Positions 37,550 through 46,195 of a DNA stretch of 64,000 bases are shown in pieces. Under the pieces are notes generated by a model. The model was not told the DNA's origin, did no database searches, and saw only the letters and a list, made by a program, of their open reading frames with translations. Position 1 is the first letter of the stretch. The number at the start of each line of letters is the position of its first letter. The stretch is from CAJQQK01 sp965224225 (GTDB lineage Bacteria > Pseudomonadota > Alphaproteobacteria > Rhizobiales > Hyphomicrobiaceae), in contig CBDCZF010000031.1 in assembly GCA_965224225.1 (NCBI GenBank), positions 62,001 through 126,000 of the forward strand, read 5' to 3'. The translations under genes were made by a program, and so were the position numbers.

Positions 37550-38344
37550 ATGCTTCGCATCCTAACAGTTCTGACAGTCGGCGTCCTTTACGCCCTGCCG
37601 GCGCAGGCCGTCGAGGTCGAAAAGGTCCAACTCGGTATCGCGGTCGCCAAGAGCGGTGCATGTCCGCGCACGGCCCAATTCAAAATGTGGGCGCACACCA
37701 AGGGCCCGGGCAAGGTAAAGTTCGTTGTTCACGGCAGGAGCGGCAGCAAGACCGGTCAGTTCATTGCAACGGCGGTTAAGGGCTCCGCTGGCAATTACCT
37801 TGCAACGCGCTCGCGTAATGTCACGATCGCAGCCGATACCAAAACTGCTTATCGGCTGGAAGTGATCGGGGCGAAGCCCAAGTTTTCGAAATGGGTCCGG
37901 CTCGTCGCCGAATGTGGCCCCAAGCCTCGCACGAATACCAAGACGACGAAGTCAGGTGCCAAGCCGAAAGCGAAAAAGGCCTCAGACGTCGGTAAACCTC
38001 AGCCACGCACGAATACCAAGACGACGAAATCTGGCGCCAAGCCGAACGCCAAGAAGGCTTCCAAAAATACTGGTAAGCCGGCAACGAAGCCTGCAAGCGG
38101 CGGCAAGAAAACAAAGAACACAAAGTCGACCGGCTGCAAGCCCCGTTTGTCCGTGACCCGCCATGGTGCCTATACGAAGAAGGGTGGTATTGCCACGGCC
38201 CGCATCGCCTGGCGTAACCTGGTGCAGGCAAAGTACGGCTTCGAATGGCGTCATCTGATCAATGCCAAAGGCAAGTCCGAGACGTGCAAGCGCAAGAAGC
38301 TATTGCTCTACTGCACGGTTTCCGCGAAGCCCTGTAAGGGCTGA
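37550..38344 (+). CDS. Secreted, highly basic repeat protein
   Basis: A 264-residue exported protein. Signal peptide at residues 1-20 (ends LPAQA). The N-terminal domain (about 21-125) and C-terminal domain (about 195-264) each contain cysteine pairs; between them is a Lys/Thr/Ala-rich linker that contains a direct repeat of about 21 residues (PRTNTKTTKSGAKPKAKKAS and a near copy). AAGGAG before the ATG at 37550 fixes the start. The strong positive charge suggests binding of nucleic acid, peptidoglycan or surface polymer; function unknown. Confidence 0.65.
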   Translation: MLRILTVLTVGVLYALPAQAVEVEKVQLGIAVAKSGACPRTAQFKMWAHTKGPGKVKFVVHGRSGSKTGQFIATAVKGSAGNYLATRSRNVTIAADTKTAYRLEVIGAKPKFSKWVRLVAECGPKPRTNTKTTKSGAKPKAKKASDVGKPQPRTNTKTTKSGAKPNAKKASKNTGKPATKPASGGKKTKNTKSTGCKPRLSVTRHGAYTKKGGIATARIAWRNLVQAKYGFEWRHLINAKGKSETCKRKKLLLYCTVSAKPCKG

Positions 38345-38369
38345 AGAAAGCGAAGCTTCGACAATAGAA

Positions 38370-38400
38370 AAGGCGGCCCGCTTGGGCCGCCTTCGTTTTT
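38370..38400. terminator. Bidirectional rho-independent terminator
   Basis: A 10-bp perfect stem AAGGCGGCCC / GGGCCGCCTT with a GCTT loop (38370-38393), followed by CGTTTTT on the plus strand and by a T-run (TTTTCT) on the minus strand. It serves the convergent secreted-protein gene and glnA. Confidence 0.88.
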
Positions 38401-38422
38401 GCTGATCGACTATCGCTCCGTC

Positions 38423-39832
38423 TTACACCGAGTAATAGAGGTCGAACTCGACCGGGTGAGGCGTCATCTCGAAGCGTTCGACTTCCTCCATCTTTAGCTC
38501 GATGTAGGCATCGATCATGTCGTCGGTGAAGACGTCGCCTGCCTTGAGGAAGGCGTTGTCCGCTTCGAGGCTCTGCAGGGCTTCGCGAAGGGAACCGCAC
38601 ACCGTTGGGATCTCGGCAAGTTCGGCCGGCGGCAGATCGTAGAGGTTCTTGTCCATCGGTTCGCCCGGATGGATCTTGTTCTGGATCCCGTCGAGCCCTG
38701 CCATCAGCATCGCCGTGAACGCCAGGTAGGGGTTGGCGGTCGGATCGGGGAAGCGGATCTCGATGCGCTTGGCCTTCGGCGACGTCGTATAGGGAATGCG
38801 GCATGACGCCGAGCGGTTGCGCGCCGAATAGGCCCTGAGCACCGGAGCCTCATAGCCAGGTACGAGGCGCTTATACGAGTTCGTCGACGGATTGGTGAAG
38901 GCGTTAAGTGTCTTGGCGTGCTTCAGGATGCCGCCGATGTAGAACAGGCAGGTCTCCGACAGGTCGGCATATTGGTTGCCGGCAAACACCGGTTCGCCGT
39001 TCTTCCAGAGCGACTGGTGGACGTGCATGCCCGAACCGTTGTCGCCAAACACCGGCTTCGGCATGAAGGTCGCCGACTTGCCGTAGGCCTGGGCGACGTT
39101 GTGGATGGCGTACTTGTAGATCTGCTGATGGTCGGCCATCGTCACGATCTCTTGGAACTTGATGCCAAGTTCGTGCTGGGCGGAAGCGACCTCATGGTGA
39201 TGCTTTTCAACCGAGACGCCCATTTCGGCCATCACAGAGAGCATTTCAGAGCGAATGTCCTGGCAGCTGTCGACCGGCGGCACCGGGAAATAGCCACCCT
39301 TGACGCGCGGCCGGTGGCCGAGGTTGCCCATCTCGAAGTCGGTGTAGGAGTTGGAGGGCAGTTCGGAAGAATCGAGCTTGAAGGCGGTGTGATAGGGGTC
39401 GGCGATGAATTTGACGTCGTCAAAGATGAAGAATTCAGCCTCGGGCCCGAAGAAGGCCGTGTCGGCAACGCCGGTGCTCTTCATGTAGGCTTCCGCCTTG
39501 CGGGCCATGCCGCGCGGGTCGCGTTCGTAGAGTTCACCGGTCGTCGGCTCGATGATGTCGCAGAACACGGCAAGCGTCGTCTGAGCGAAGAACGGGTCGA
39601 TGTGGCACGAATCGGGGTCTGCCATCAGCAGCATGTCGGAGGACTCGATGCCCTTCCAGCCGGCAATCGAAGAACCGTCGAAGGCATAACCACCCGAAAG
39701 CAGCTCTTCATCGACACAGCCCGCGTCGGCCGTGACGTGCTGCATTTTCCCTCGCGTGTCGGTAAAGCGGAAGTCGACGTATTTGACGTCCTTGTCCTTG
39801 ATGGTTTTGACAATGTCGGCAGGTGTGCTCAT
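38423..39832 (-). CDS. glnA: Glutamine synthetase, type I
   Basis: A 469-residue GSI-beta, making glutamine from glutamate and ammonia with ATP. Family markers: the N-terminal YAFDGSSIAGWKGI loop, the metal ligands in FFGPEAEFFIFD, GSGMHVHQSLW for substrate binding, and the adenylylation segment DKNLYDLPP (Tyr near residue 397), so activity can be turned down by GlnE-type adenylylation. Encoded downstream of glnB on the minus strand with a 109-bp gap, the usual alphaproteobacterial glnBA unit. Confidence 0.97.
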   Translation of the reverse strand: MSTPADIVKTIKDKDVKYVDFRFTDTRGKMQHVTADAGCVDEELLSGGYAFDGSSIAGWKGIESSDMLLMADPDSCHIDPFFAQTTLAVFCDIIEPTTGELYERDPRGMARKAEAYMKSTGVADTAFFGPEAEFFIFDDVKFIADPYHTAFKLDSSELPSNSYTDFEMGNLGHRPRVKGGYFPVPPVDSCQDIRSEMLSVMAEMGVSVEKHHHEVASAQHELGIKFQEIVTMADHQQIYKYAIHNVAQAYGKSATFMPKPVFGDNGSGMHVHQSLWKNGEPVFAGNQYADLSETCLFYIGGILKHAKTLNAFTNPSTNSYKRLVPGYEAPVLRAYSARNRSASCRIPYTTSPKAKRIEIRFPDPTANPYLAFTAMLMAGLDGIQNKIHPGEPMDKNLYDLPPAELAEIPTVCGSLREALQSLEADNAFLKAGDVFTDDMIDAYIELKMEEVERFEMTPHPVEFDLYYSV

Positions 39833-39941
39833 TGGCTGCTTCCCTTCTCGATGTTTGAGTTGATTCGTGTACCAGGCTTTTCTTTCCCGTCAGGGCTCGT
39901 CCTACAGCGTCCTGATTGCGGGGGGCGCCGGTGGTTGCTCG

Positions 39942-40280
39942 TCAGATCGCGTCGGTACCGGTTTCGCCGGTACGAATTCGGATCGCCTCGTCGATCGTCG
40001 ATATGAAGATCTTCCCGTCACCGATGCGGCCGGTCTTGGCTGCGTTTTCGATCGCTTCGACTGCCTTATCGAGCGACTCGTCGTCGATCACGACCTCGAC
40101 TTTGACCTTCGGCAAAAAGTCGACGACGTATTCGGCGCCCCGGTAGAGTTCGGTATGGCCCTTTTGCCTGCCGAAGCCCTTGGCCTCGATGACCGTGATG
40201 CCCTGCAGGCCGATTTCCTGAAGCGCTTCCTTCACTTCGTCGAGCTTGAATGGCTTGATGATCGCTTCGATTTTCTTCAT
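39942..40280 (-). CDS. glnB: Nitrogen regulatory protein PII
   Basis: A 112-residue PII signal protein. The T-loop GFGRQKGHTELYRGAEY carries the uridylylated Tyr51, and the C-loop reads RIGDGKIFISTIDEAIRIRTGE. It senses 2-oxoglutarate and ATP/ADP and controls GlnE and NtrB. GlnB rather than GlnK, judged from the linkage to glnA. I searched the upstream 278 bp for sigma54 and NtrC sites but found none that I could support. Confidence 0.96.
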   Translation of the reverse strand: MKKIEAIIKPFKLDEVKEALQEIGLQGITVIEAKGFGRQKGHTELYRGAEYVVDFLPKVKVEVVIDDESLDKAVEAIENAAKTGRIGDGKIFISTIDEAIRIRTGETGTDAI

Positions 40281-40558
40281 ACCGCCACGGCCTCCGTCAC
40301 TATGCTGGACCAGCTCAGGGTTCGAAAATGGATTTAAGTCATTGATTAAAAACCATTTTCTAAGTTTCTGACAACAATATAGGCAGAATCCCGAGGGCGT
40401 GCATGATTATAATTTGTGCAGATTGCGCGTTTTCTGGGCAGGCACCTACGGGAATGCGACATGGTGCATGTGTTGAATGGTGCCGGCGGGCTATACTGCG
40501 CTTCGGTTGCTCGTTGGCCTAGGATTAGCGAAGCGCTGTGCAACGGGGGAACAAGGCC

Positions 40559-40963
40559 ATGCCTATAAGGATCGACCGGCTCGATCACCTTGTGTTGACG
40601 GTTGCCTCGATCGAGGCGACCGCGACGTTCTATCGCGATGTTTTGGGTATGGAAGTGATCCGCTTCGGCGCTGCCGGCGAGCGCGTTGCCCTAGGGTTCG
40701 GCAACCAGAAGATCAACCTTCACGAAGTGGGGCGCGAATTCGAGCCAAAGGCGGCCCGGCCGACCGCGGGGTCGGGCGATCTGTGCTTTATCGTCGAGGA
40801 TTTTGCCGCCGTATTGGCCCATCTTGAGCGCTGCAATGTCGAGGTTATCGAGGGGCCGGACCAACGCAGCGGTGCAACGGGTCCGATCTGGTCGGTTTAT
40901 TTTCGCGACCCGGATGCCAATCTGATCGAAGTCTCCACGTACGATGTGCCAGCGGACGCATGA
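40559..40963 (+). CDS. VOC-family (glyoxalase/GLOD5-like) protein
   Basis: A 134-residue protein with two beta-alpha-beta-beta-beta modules of the vicinal oxygen chelate superfamily. Family features: RLDHLVLTVASIEATATFYRDVLGMEV at the N-terminus and IWSVYFRDPDANLIEVSTY at the C-terminus, with metal-ligand candidates His at about 10, His near 60 and Glu in LIEVS. Similar to glyoxalase domain-containing protein 5 in eukaryotes. The ATG at 40559 follows GGGGGA. Its stop overlaps the nnr start by four bases, so the two are coupled. Confidence 0.85.
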   Translation: MPIRIDRLDHLVLTVASIEATATFYRDVLGMEVIRFGAAGERVALGFGNQKINLHEVGREFEPKAARPTAGSGDLCFIVEDFAAVLAHLERCNVEVIEGPDQRSGATGPIWSVYFRDPDANLIEVSTYDVPADA

Positions 40964-42489
40964 TGACGCTCCTTTCTGATCAGCCCGGAAGGGCTCAGCA
41001 TCAATTACTGACCTGCGCGCAGATGGGTCGCGCAGATCAGGTAGCCATCGCGCAAGGGGTTGCGGGCACGACCCTGATGGCCAATGCCGGCCGGGCCGTC
41101 GGCGAAGCAGCCCTCGAAATGTGCAGACCTGGCGACCGGGTGCTGGTCCTCTGTGGTCCAGGCAACAACGGTGGTGATGGTTTCGTGGCTGCCGGGCACC
41201 TGGCGGATCGCGGCCGCGATGTCGTCGTCCGGTTGCTGGGCGACGTCGCGAGCCTTAGCGGAGATGCTGCCTGGGCGGCAGGGCAGTGGTTCGGTGATAT
41301 CGAGCCATTCTCGCCCGAGCTGCCGCCAGCAACTGCTCTCGTCATTGATGCCGTGTTCGGCGCCGGCCTCAGTCGGCCGATCGAGGCGTCAGGCGAGATT
41401 GCCCGGCTGTTCCGGGCGATCCGCGATCGGGGCCTGCAAGTCCTTGCAGTCGATGTGCCATCGGGCCTCAATGGCGATAGCGGCGAGGCTCTCGGCGCAG
41501 TGCTGCAGGCGACCCGGACCGTTACCTTCTACCGGCGCAAGCCTGGCCATCTCTTGCTTCCCGGCCGAGGGCTTTGCGGCGAAGTCAAGGTCGCGGATAT
41601 CGCCATTCCCGATGACGTCGCAGGCCGGGCTGAGGTAATCGGCGAGGCTGGCCGGACCTTCGCCAATGCGCCGGCGCTGTGGCTCGACCAATTCCCGGTG
41701 CTGGAGGCAGATGGCCATAAATATACGCGCGGGCACGCCGTCGTGGTCTCCGGCGGTATCGAGATGTCAGGCGCGGCCCGATTGGCAGCAAGGGCAGCCC
41801 TTCGGGCAGGCGCCGGCCTGGTCACAATCGCAGCCCCGCCTGATGCAGCATCCGCGCACGCTGCGCAATTCAGTTCGACCTTGCTTTCGATCACGGCGAG
41901 TGTCGCTGATCTCCAACAGCTGCTGGGCGACACGCGCAAGAACGCCGTTGTAATCGGGCCGGGGCTCGGTATTGGCGAAACGGCCCGGGGCATGCTGCTC
42001 GAGGCCCTGAATACACGCGCCGCTCTCGTTCTGGACGCCGATGCCCTCACGATTGCAGCCTCCTTCGATGACGACTTCTTCTCTGAGATGGCCGGTATCA
42101 GTGGCCGACCGGTCGTACTGACCCCGCATGAAGGGGAATTCAAACGCTTGTTTGGTGGGCTGGCCGGCAGCAAGCTAGAGAGAGCCCGTCACGCGGCAAA
42201 AATTTGCGGTGCAGTCATTGTCTGCAAGGGCCCCGACACCGTCATCGCTGCGCCGGACGGTGATGCTGCGATCAACGAAAATGCGCCGCCGTGGCTTGCA
42301 ACGGCCGGTTCCGGCGATGTCCTGGCGGGCATGATTGGCGGGCTATTGGCGCAGCACATGCCACCCTTTGAGGCGGCAGCCGCCGCCGTCTGGCTGCATG
42401 GCCGGGCAGCGACGAAGCTTGGCCGCGGATTGATCTCGGAAGATATCCCCGAGGTTCTGCCGGCGCTCTTTCGCGAGATCGGCGTTTGA
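40960..42489 (+). CDS. nnr: Bifunctional NAD(P)HX epimerase/dehydratase
   Basis: A 509-residue metabolite-repair enzyme. Residues about 10-225 are the NnrE epimerase domain (VLVLCGPGNNGGDGFVAAGHLADRG and VDVPSGLNGDSG); residues about 235-509 are the ADP-dependent dehydratase NnrD, a ribokinase-like fold with the motif GSGDVLAGMIGGLL near residue 448. Together they reconvert hydrated, damaged NAD(P)H. The ATG overlaps the VOC gene. Frequently next to glnB in alphaproteobacteria. Confidence 0.95.
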   Translation: MMTLLSDQPGRAQHQLLTCAQMGRADQVAIAQGVAGTTLMANAGRAVGEAALEMCRPGDRVLVLCGPGNNGGDGFVAAGHLADRGRDVVVRLLGDVASLSGDAAWAAGQWFGDIEPFSPELPPATALVIDAVFGAGLSRPIEASGEIARLFRAIRDRGLQVLAVDVPSGLNGDSGEALGAVLQATRTVTFYRRKPGHLLLPGRGLCGEVKVADIAIPDDVAGRAEVIGEAGRTFANAPALWLDQFPVLEADGHKYTRGHAVVVSGGIEMSGAARLAARAALRAGAGLVTIAAPPDAASAHAAQFSSTLLSITASVADLQQLLGDTRKNAVVIGPGLGIGETARGMLLEALNTRAALVLDADALTIAASFDDDFFSEMAGISGRPVVLTPHEGEFKRLFGGLAGSKLERARHAAKICGAVIVCKGPDTVIAAPDGDAAINENAPPWLATAGSGDVLAGMIGGLLAQHMPPFEAAAAAVWLHGRAATKLGRGLISEDIPEVLPALFREIGV

Positions 42490-42581
42490 GCCTAACGCCT
42501 TTTGACTGGGAGCCAGCAATCACCCTAAATGTGCCCATGCACCCGCCGTTACCAGACGGCATCAAGAGGGAGAAGCGCCTG

Positions 42582-43661
42582 ATGGCCGAAACAAGCAGCA
42601 AACAAAATCACATGCGCATTGCCGTCATTCCCGGTGACGGCATCGGCCACGAGGTCGTGCCGGAAGGCATTCGTGTTCTGGAGGCCGTGGCGCGCAAGTT
42701 CGATCTCGCCTTCAAGTTCGACACCTACGACTGGAGCTGCGAGCGCTTTCAAAAGACGGGCGCGATGATGCCGGAAGACGGCCTCGATCAGATCCGCGAC
42801 AGCGATGCGATCTATCTCGGTGCCGTCGGCTTTCCGGGCGTGCCCGATCACGTCTCGCTTTGGGGGCTGCTCATTCCGATCCGCCGTAATTTCCACCAGT
42901 ACATTAATCTGCGGCCCGTGCGCCTGTTCGAAGGTCTCGATTCGCCGCTGGCCGGGCGTAAGCCGGGTGACATCGACTATTGGATCGTGCGTGAGAACAA
43001 CGAGGGCGAATACTCCTCGATCGGCGGCCGCATGTATGAGGGGACCGAACTTGAAGCTGCGATCCAGCAGGCCGTGTTCACGCGCCATGGCTGTAATCGC
43101 GTGATGCGCTATGCCTTCGATCTCGCAACATCCGACAAGCGCAAGACCGTGACGTCGGCGACCAAGTCTAACGGCATCTCGATTTCGATGCCCTACTGGG
43201 ATGAGCGCTTTGCCGAGATTTCGAAAGAGTATCCGGCGATCGAGACCGACCAGTTCCACATCGATATCCTGTGCGCCCATCTCGTGCGCAATCCCGATTG
43301 GTTCGACGTCATCGTTGCCTCCAATTTGTTCGGCGACATCCTCTCCGACCTCGGGCCCGCGACGACCGGCACGATCGCCATCGCGCCGGGCGGCAACATC
43401 AATCCCGAGCGCGACTACCCGTCGATGTTCGAGCCGGTGCACGGCAGTGCGCCCGACATCGCGGGCAAGGGGATTTCGAACCCGATCGGCCAGATCTGGT
43501 CCGGCGCCATGATGCTCGAACACCTCGGCCACGCGGAGGCAGCCGCAGCGATCGTCCGCGCCATCGAGCAGGTCATCAAGGACAAGGACACATTGACGGC
43601 GGATATGGGTGGCAAGGCATCGACACAGGAACTCGGCGAGGCAATCGCCGCATTGATCTGA
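42582..43661 (+). CDS. Tartrate/D-malate dehydrogenase-like beta-decarboxylating dehydrogenase
   Basis: A 359-residue member of the isopropylmalate/isocitrate dehydrogenase family. IAVIPGDGIGHEVVPEG opens the fold; LRPVRLFEG, the conserved RENNEGEYSSIGGRM and the metal-binding DNLFGDILSDLG-type segment (here ASNLFGDILSDLGPATTGT) are present. The length and these motifs fit the tartrate dehydrogenase / D-malate dehydrogenase (DmlA/Ttu) branch better than LeuB. Likely NAD-linked oxidative decarboxylation. AGAGGGAGAAG precedes the ATG at 42582. Confidence 0.88.
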   Translation: MAETSSKQNHMRIAVIPGDGIGHEVVPEGIRVLEAVARKFDLAFKFDTYDWSCERFQKTGAMMPEDGLDQIRDSDAIYLGAVGFPGVPDHVSLWGLLIPIRRNFHQYINLRPVRLFEGLDSPLAGRKPGDIDYWIVRENNEGEYSSIGGRMYEGTELEAAIQQAVFTRHGCNRVMRYAFDLATSDKRKTVTSATKSNGISISMPYWDERFAEISKEYPAIETDQFHIDILCAHLVRNPDWFDVIVASNLFGDILSDLGPATTGTIAIAPGGNINPERDYPSMFEPVHGSAPDIAGKGISNPIGQIWSGAMMLEHLGHAEAAAAIVRAIEQVIKDKDTLTADMGGKASTQELGEAIAALI

Positions 43662-43683
43662 GCGACCGCGAGAGGCTGGCGAC

Positions 43684-45450
43684 GTGGTTTGGGCGACACG
43701 CATAGCAAGTGTTGGCTGGGGCGGATTCAGCCTCCTCGCCGTGTTTGCACTGGCTGTGCACTGGCCGGCCGTGGCAGTCGGCAAGCAGGGCGGCAAGACC
43801 TCTGCCGCCGAGGTGCAGCGCGCTGCGACGGCGTTCCGTCAGGGCCGGCTCGAGGAGGCACTACGTCGCTACGACAGCGCCCTGCAAGACCGTTCGATCC
43901 CCAACGAGCGGCGCGCGGCGATCCTGACCGACCGTGGCGTCGTGCGCGAGCGGGCCGGGCGGATCGGTGATGCCATAGCCGATTTCAACCAGGCGATATC
44001 GCTGTTTCCGGAGTATGCCGTCGTCTACAACAATCGCGGCTCACTGCTCGTCAAGGCCGGTGCCTACGACGAGGCCTTGCGCGATTTCGATCGCGCACTG
44101 AAACTCGCGCCGGGCTATGCAGCCGCCCACTCTAACCGGGCCGGAGCCCTGATGAAGCTCGACCGCTACAGCGACGCGCTCGGCGCCTATACCAAGGCGA
44201 TCCGCCTGGCGCCCGCTATCGTCGAACCGCTTGGCGGCCGAGCCGGTGCGCTGATCGCACTCGACCGCCCGCGCGCTGCGATGCGCGATCTTTCGCGTGC
44301 CATCGCCAACGACCAGCGCTTTTCGCTCGGCTACCGCCAGCGGGCGGGGGCGCATTTCTCGCTCGGCGAATATAACGAGGCTGCTGAAGATCTGTCCCGC
44401 GCGATCGCCTTCGACCCGAGCAATGCCGAGTTTCATCTCATGCGCGGCCGCGCCTTCATGCTGGCCAAGAAGCCGGCGGAAGCGAAAAAGGATTTCACGA
44501 AGGTTATCGAACTCAACCCGTCGCTTGCAGACGGTCACCGCGAACGCGGCCATGCCGGCATCCTGCTCGAGGAATTCGAACAGGCCGAGCAGGATCTCGC
44601 CCGCGCCGTCGAACTCGCTCCCCGGGTGCCGTTGAGTTACGCCTATCGCGCGCTGATGTACAAGAAGCTCGGCCAGCCGGAACTCGGAGAGGCCGAAGTC
44701 GGCAAGGCTCTCGTGCTCGGTGAAAACGATGCGCTCGTGCACTGGGCCAAGGGCGAGATCGATGAGGCTCTGTCGCGAACCGAGCAAGCGATTGCAGCCT
44801 ACCGACGGGCGCTCACCATCGACCCGACGCTGCAAAACGCGATTTACGGCCTGAAGCGCCTTGGCGAAGAGGTCGACGACGAAACCGAGGAGTTGCCGGA
44901 CCTGAGCTTCGGCGCCTGGCGCATACAGCGAACGCGCGAACGCTACTTCGCGACCAACGAAGAGGTTCGTAACTTGCGCGTGCCGATCGAAATGGCCGGC
45001 GACGGTCAGCCGCGGATCATCGAATGGCATCTGAGGGACGGTGAATTCCGCCACATCGGGCTCTTGACCTTTTCGGCTGGTAGGCTGCAGATCGATGGTG
45101 CCGAGGTCGACAGCGAATATGTTGCGATTATCGACACCCGCCGGCGCAAGCTGGTCGGCATTGAACCGTTCCGGCTGGGCGAGAAAAAATCGAAACTGTC
45201 GTGGGGCAGCGGACGTCTGGTGGTTGCCGCCCTCGATGGCCTATCCCAGGAGTTCGAATTGCGCCGGCAGGTTGCCGCTCCGGTCGCGCCAAGAACCCAG
45301 CCCGCGCGGGCGCGCCAGCGCTATGGCGGCACGCCCCACTGGGCGCCGTGGGCCGACGACAGCGACCGCCGCCGCTATCGCTCCAGCCGCCGGTCACGGC
45401 CGCGCCGGCGCAAGCCAAAGACACTGTTCGATTTGCTGCTTGGCAATTGA
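43684..45450 (+). CDS. TPR-repeat protein with basic C-terminus
   Basis: A 588-residue protein. An N-terminal hydrophobic segment (about residues 10-32) may be a signal peptide or anchor. Then about ten tetratricopeptide repeats run from residue 38 to 390 (for example GRLEEALRRYDSALQ and GAYDEALRDFDRALKLAPGYAAAHSNRAGAL). Residues about 405-530 form a beta-rich domain of unknown type, and the last 50 are Arg/Ser-rich. It starts with GTG 22 bp after the dehydrogenase gene. Probably a periplasmic protein-interaction scaffold; function unknown. Confidence 0.8.
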   Translation: MVWATRIASVGWGGFSLLAVFALAVHWPAVAVGKQGGKTSAAEVQRAATAFRQGRLEEALRRYDSALQDRSIPNERRAAILTDRGVVRERAGRIGDAIADFNQAISLFPEYAVVYNNRGSLLVKAGAYDEALRDFDRALKLAPGYAAAHSNRAGALMKLDRYSDALGAYTKAIRLAPAIVEPLGGRAGALIALDRPRAAMRDLSRAIANDQRFSLGYRQRAGAHFSLGEYNEAAEDLSRAIAFDPSNAEFHLMRGRAFMLAKKPAEAKKDFTKVIELNPSLADGHRERGHAGILLEEFEQAEQDLARAVELAPRVPLSYAYRALMYKKLGQPELGEAEVGKALVLGENDALVHWAKGEIDEALSRTEQAIAAYRRALTIDPTLQNAIYGLKRLGEEVDDETEELPDLSFGAWRIQRTRERYFATNEEVRNLRVPIEMAGDGQPRIIEWHLRDGEFRHIGLLTFSAGRLQIDGAEVDSEYVAIIDTRRRKLVGIEPFRLGEKKSKLSWGSGRLVVAALDGLSQEFELRRQVAAPVAPRTQPARARQRYGGTPHWAPWADDSDRRRYRSSRRSRPRRRKPKTLFDLLLGN

Positions 45451-45634
45451 ACCGGTCCGCAAACCCGATTGGCGCCAAAATGCAACGCTCCGTTGCCATC
45501 AGGCAACGTGCAGCGTCGCAGCCATTGCGTTCATCTCGTTGATTTCATTAACATTAATGTGTGGCAATTTCCCCTGGCATGACGACCGGTGGTGGAATGG
45601 CGCCGGATCTATGTTTGAGCCAGGGAGTTGAGCG

Positions 45635-46057
45635 GTGCGTATCCTTTTCGGTCTCATGGCGGCAGCATTGCTGATCGTGCCGCAGTCGCAGGCTGTGGCG
45701 AGTGTGCGCATCAAGATCGATGTCAGCTCCCAGCGCATGCACGTTTATGTGCGCGGCAGATTGCGCCATGTCTGGCGGGTGTCGACCGGACGACGGCCCT
45801 ATCGCACTCCGCGCGGCTCGTTCCGACCGACCCGCCTCGAGCGCAGCTGGCGTTCTCGCAAGTACTACAACTCACCGATGCCGCACTCGATCTTCTTTCT
45901 CGGCGGCTATGCCATTCACGGCACGAACCACGCCCGCGCTCTCGGCCGGCCGGCCTCGCACGGCTGCGTGCGTCTCAGCCGGCGCAACGCCGCCCGCCTG
46001 TTTGGGCTGGTGCGCCGGCATGGCCCACGCCGTACCCGCATTCGGATCCGCAACTAA
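45635..46057 (+). CDS. L,D-transpeptidase (YkuD domain), short form
   Basis: A 140-residue exported enzyme: signal peptide at 1-23 (ends AVA), then a minimal YkuD domain. The catalytic motif is HGTNHARALGRPASHGCVRLS, with the nucleophile Cys at about 110 and the His of SHG. L,D-transpeptidases form 3-3 peptidoglycan crosslinks or attach outer-membrane proteins to peptidoglycan; the latter is documented in alphaproteobacteria. GTG start. A paralogue with a longer linker follows 138 bp downstream. Confidence 0.9.
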   Translation: MRILFGLMAAALLIVPQSQAVASVRIKIDVSSQRMHVYVRGRLRHVWRVSTGRRPYRTPRGSFRPTRLERSWRSRKYYNSPMPHSIFFLGGYAIHGTNHARALGRPASHGCVRLSRRNAARLFGLVRRHGPRRTRIRIRN

Positions 46058-46195
46058 CGGGGTCGTCTGCGGAGAGGGTGTGTTCGTGATTAGAATAGTT
46101 CGGTTTTTAGCGGTCATCTTAGCCGAAACAAAGCGCCTCGCCGGTAAGGTGGCGGGACCTTGTGAGGGGCTTGTCGTTTCGAGGGGAGAGTAGTT

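Noticed and set aside
37920..38080. CRISPR-like direct repeats
   Set aside because: Only two near-copies exist, they are in frame within a secreted protein gene, and there are no spacers or cas genes.
40281..40558. Possible sigma54 promoter or NtrC sites upstream of glnB
   Set aside because: TGCA-containing half-sites exist near 40399-40422 but neither the GG-N10-GC pattern nor a properly spaced NtrC palindrome is present in the right orientation.
45451..45634. Small gene or RNA before the first L,D-transpeptidase
   Set aside because: No reading frame with a ribosome site, and no tRNA, riboswitch or terminator structure could be supported.
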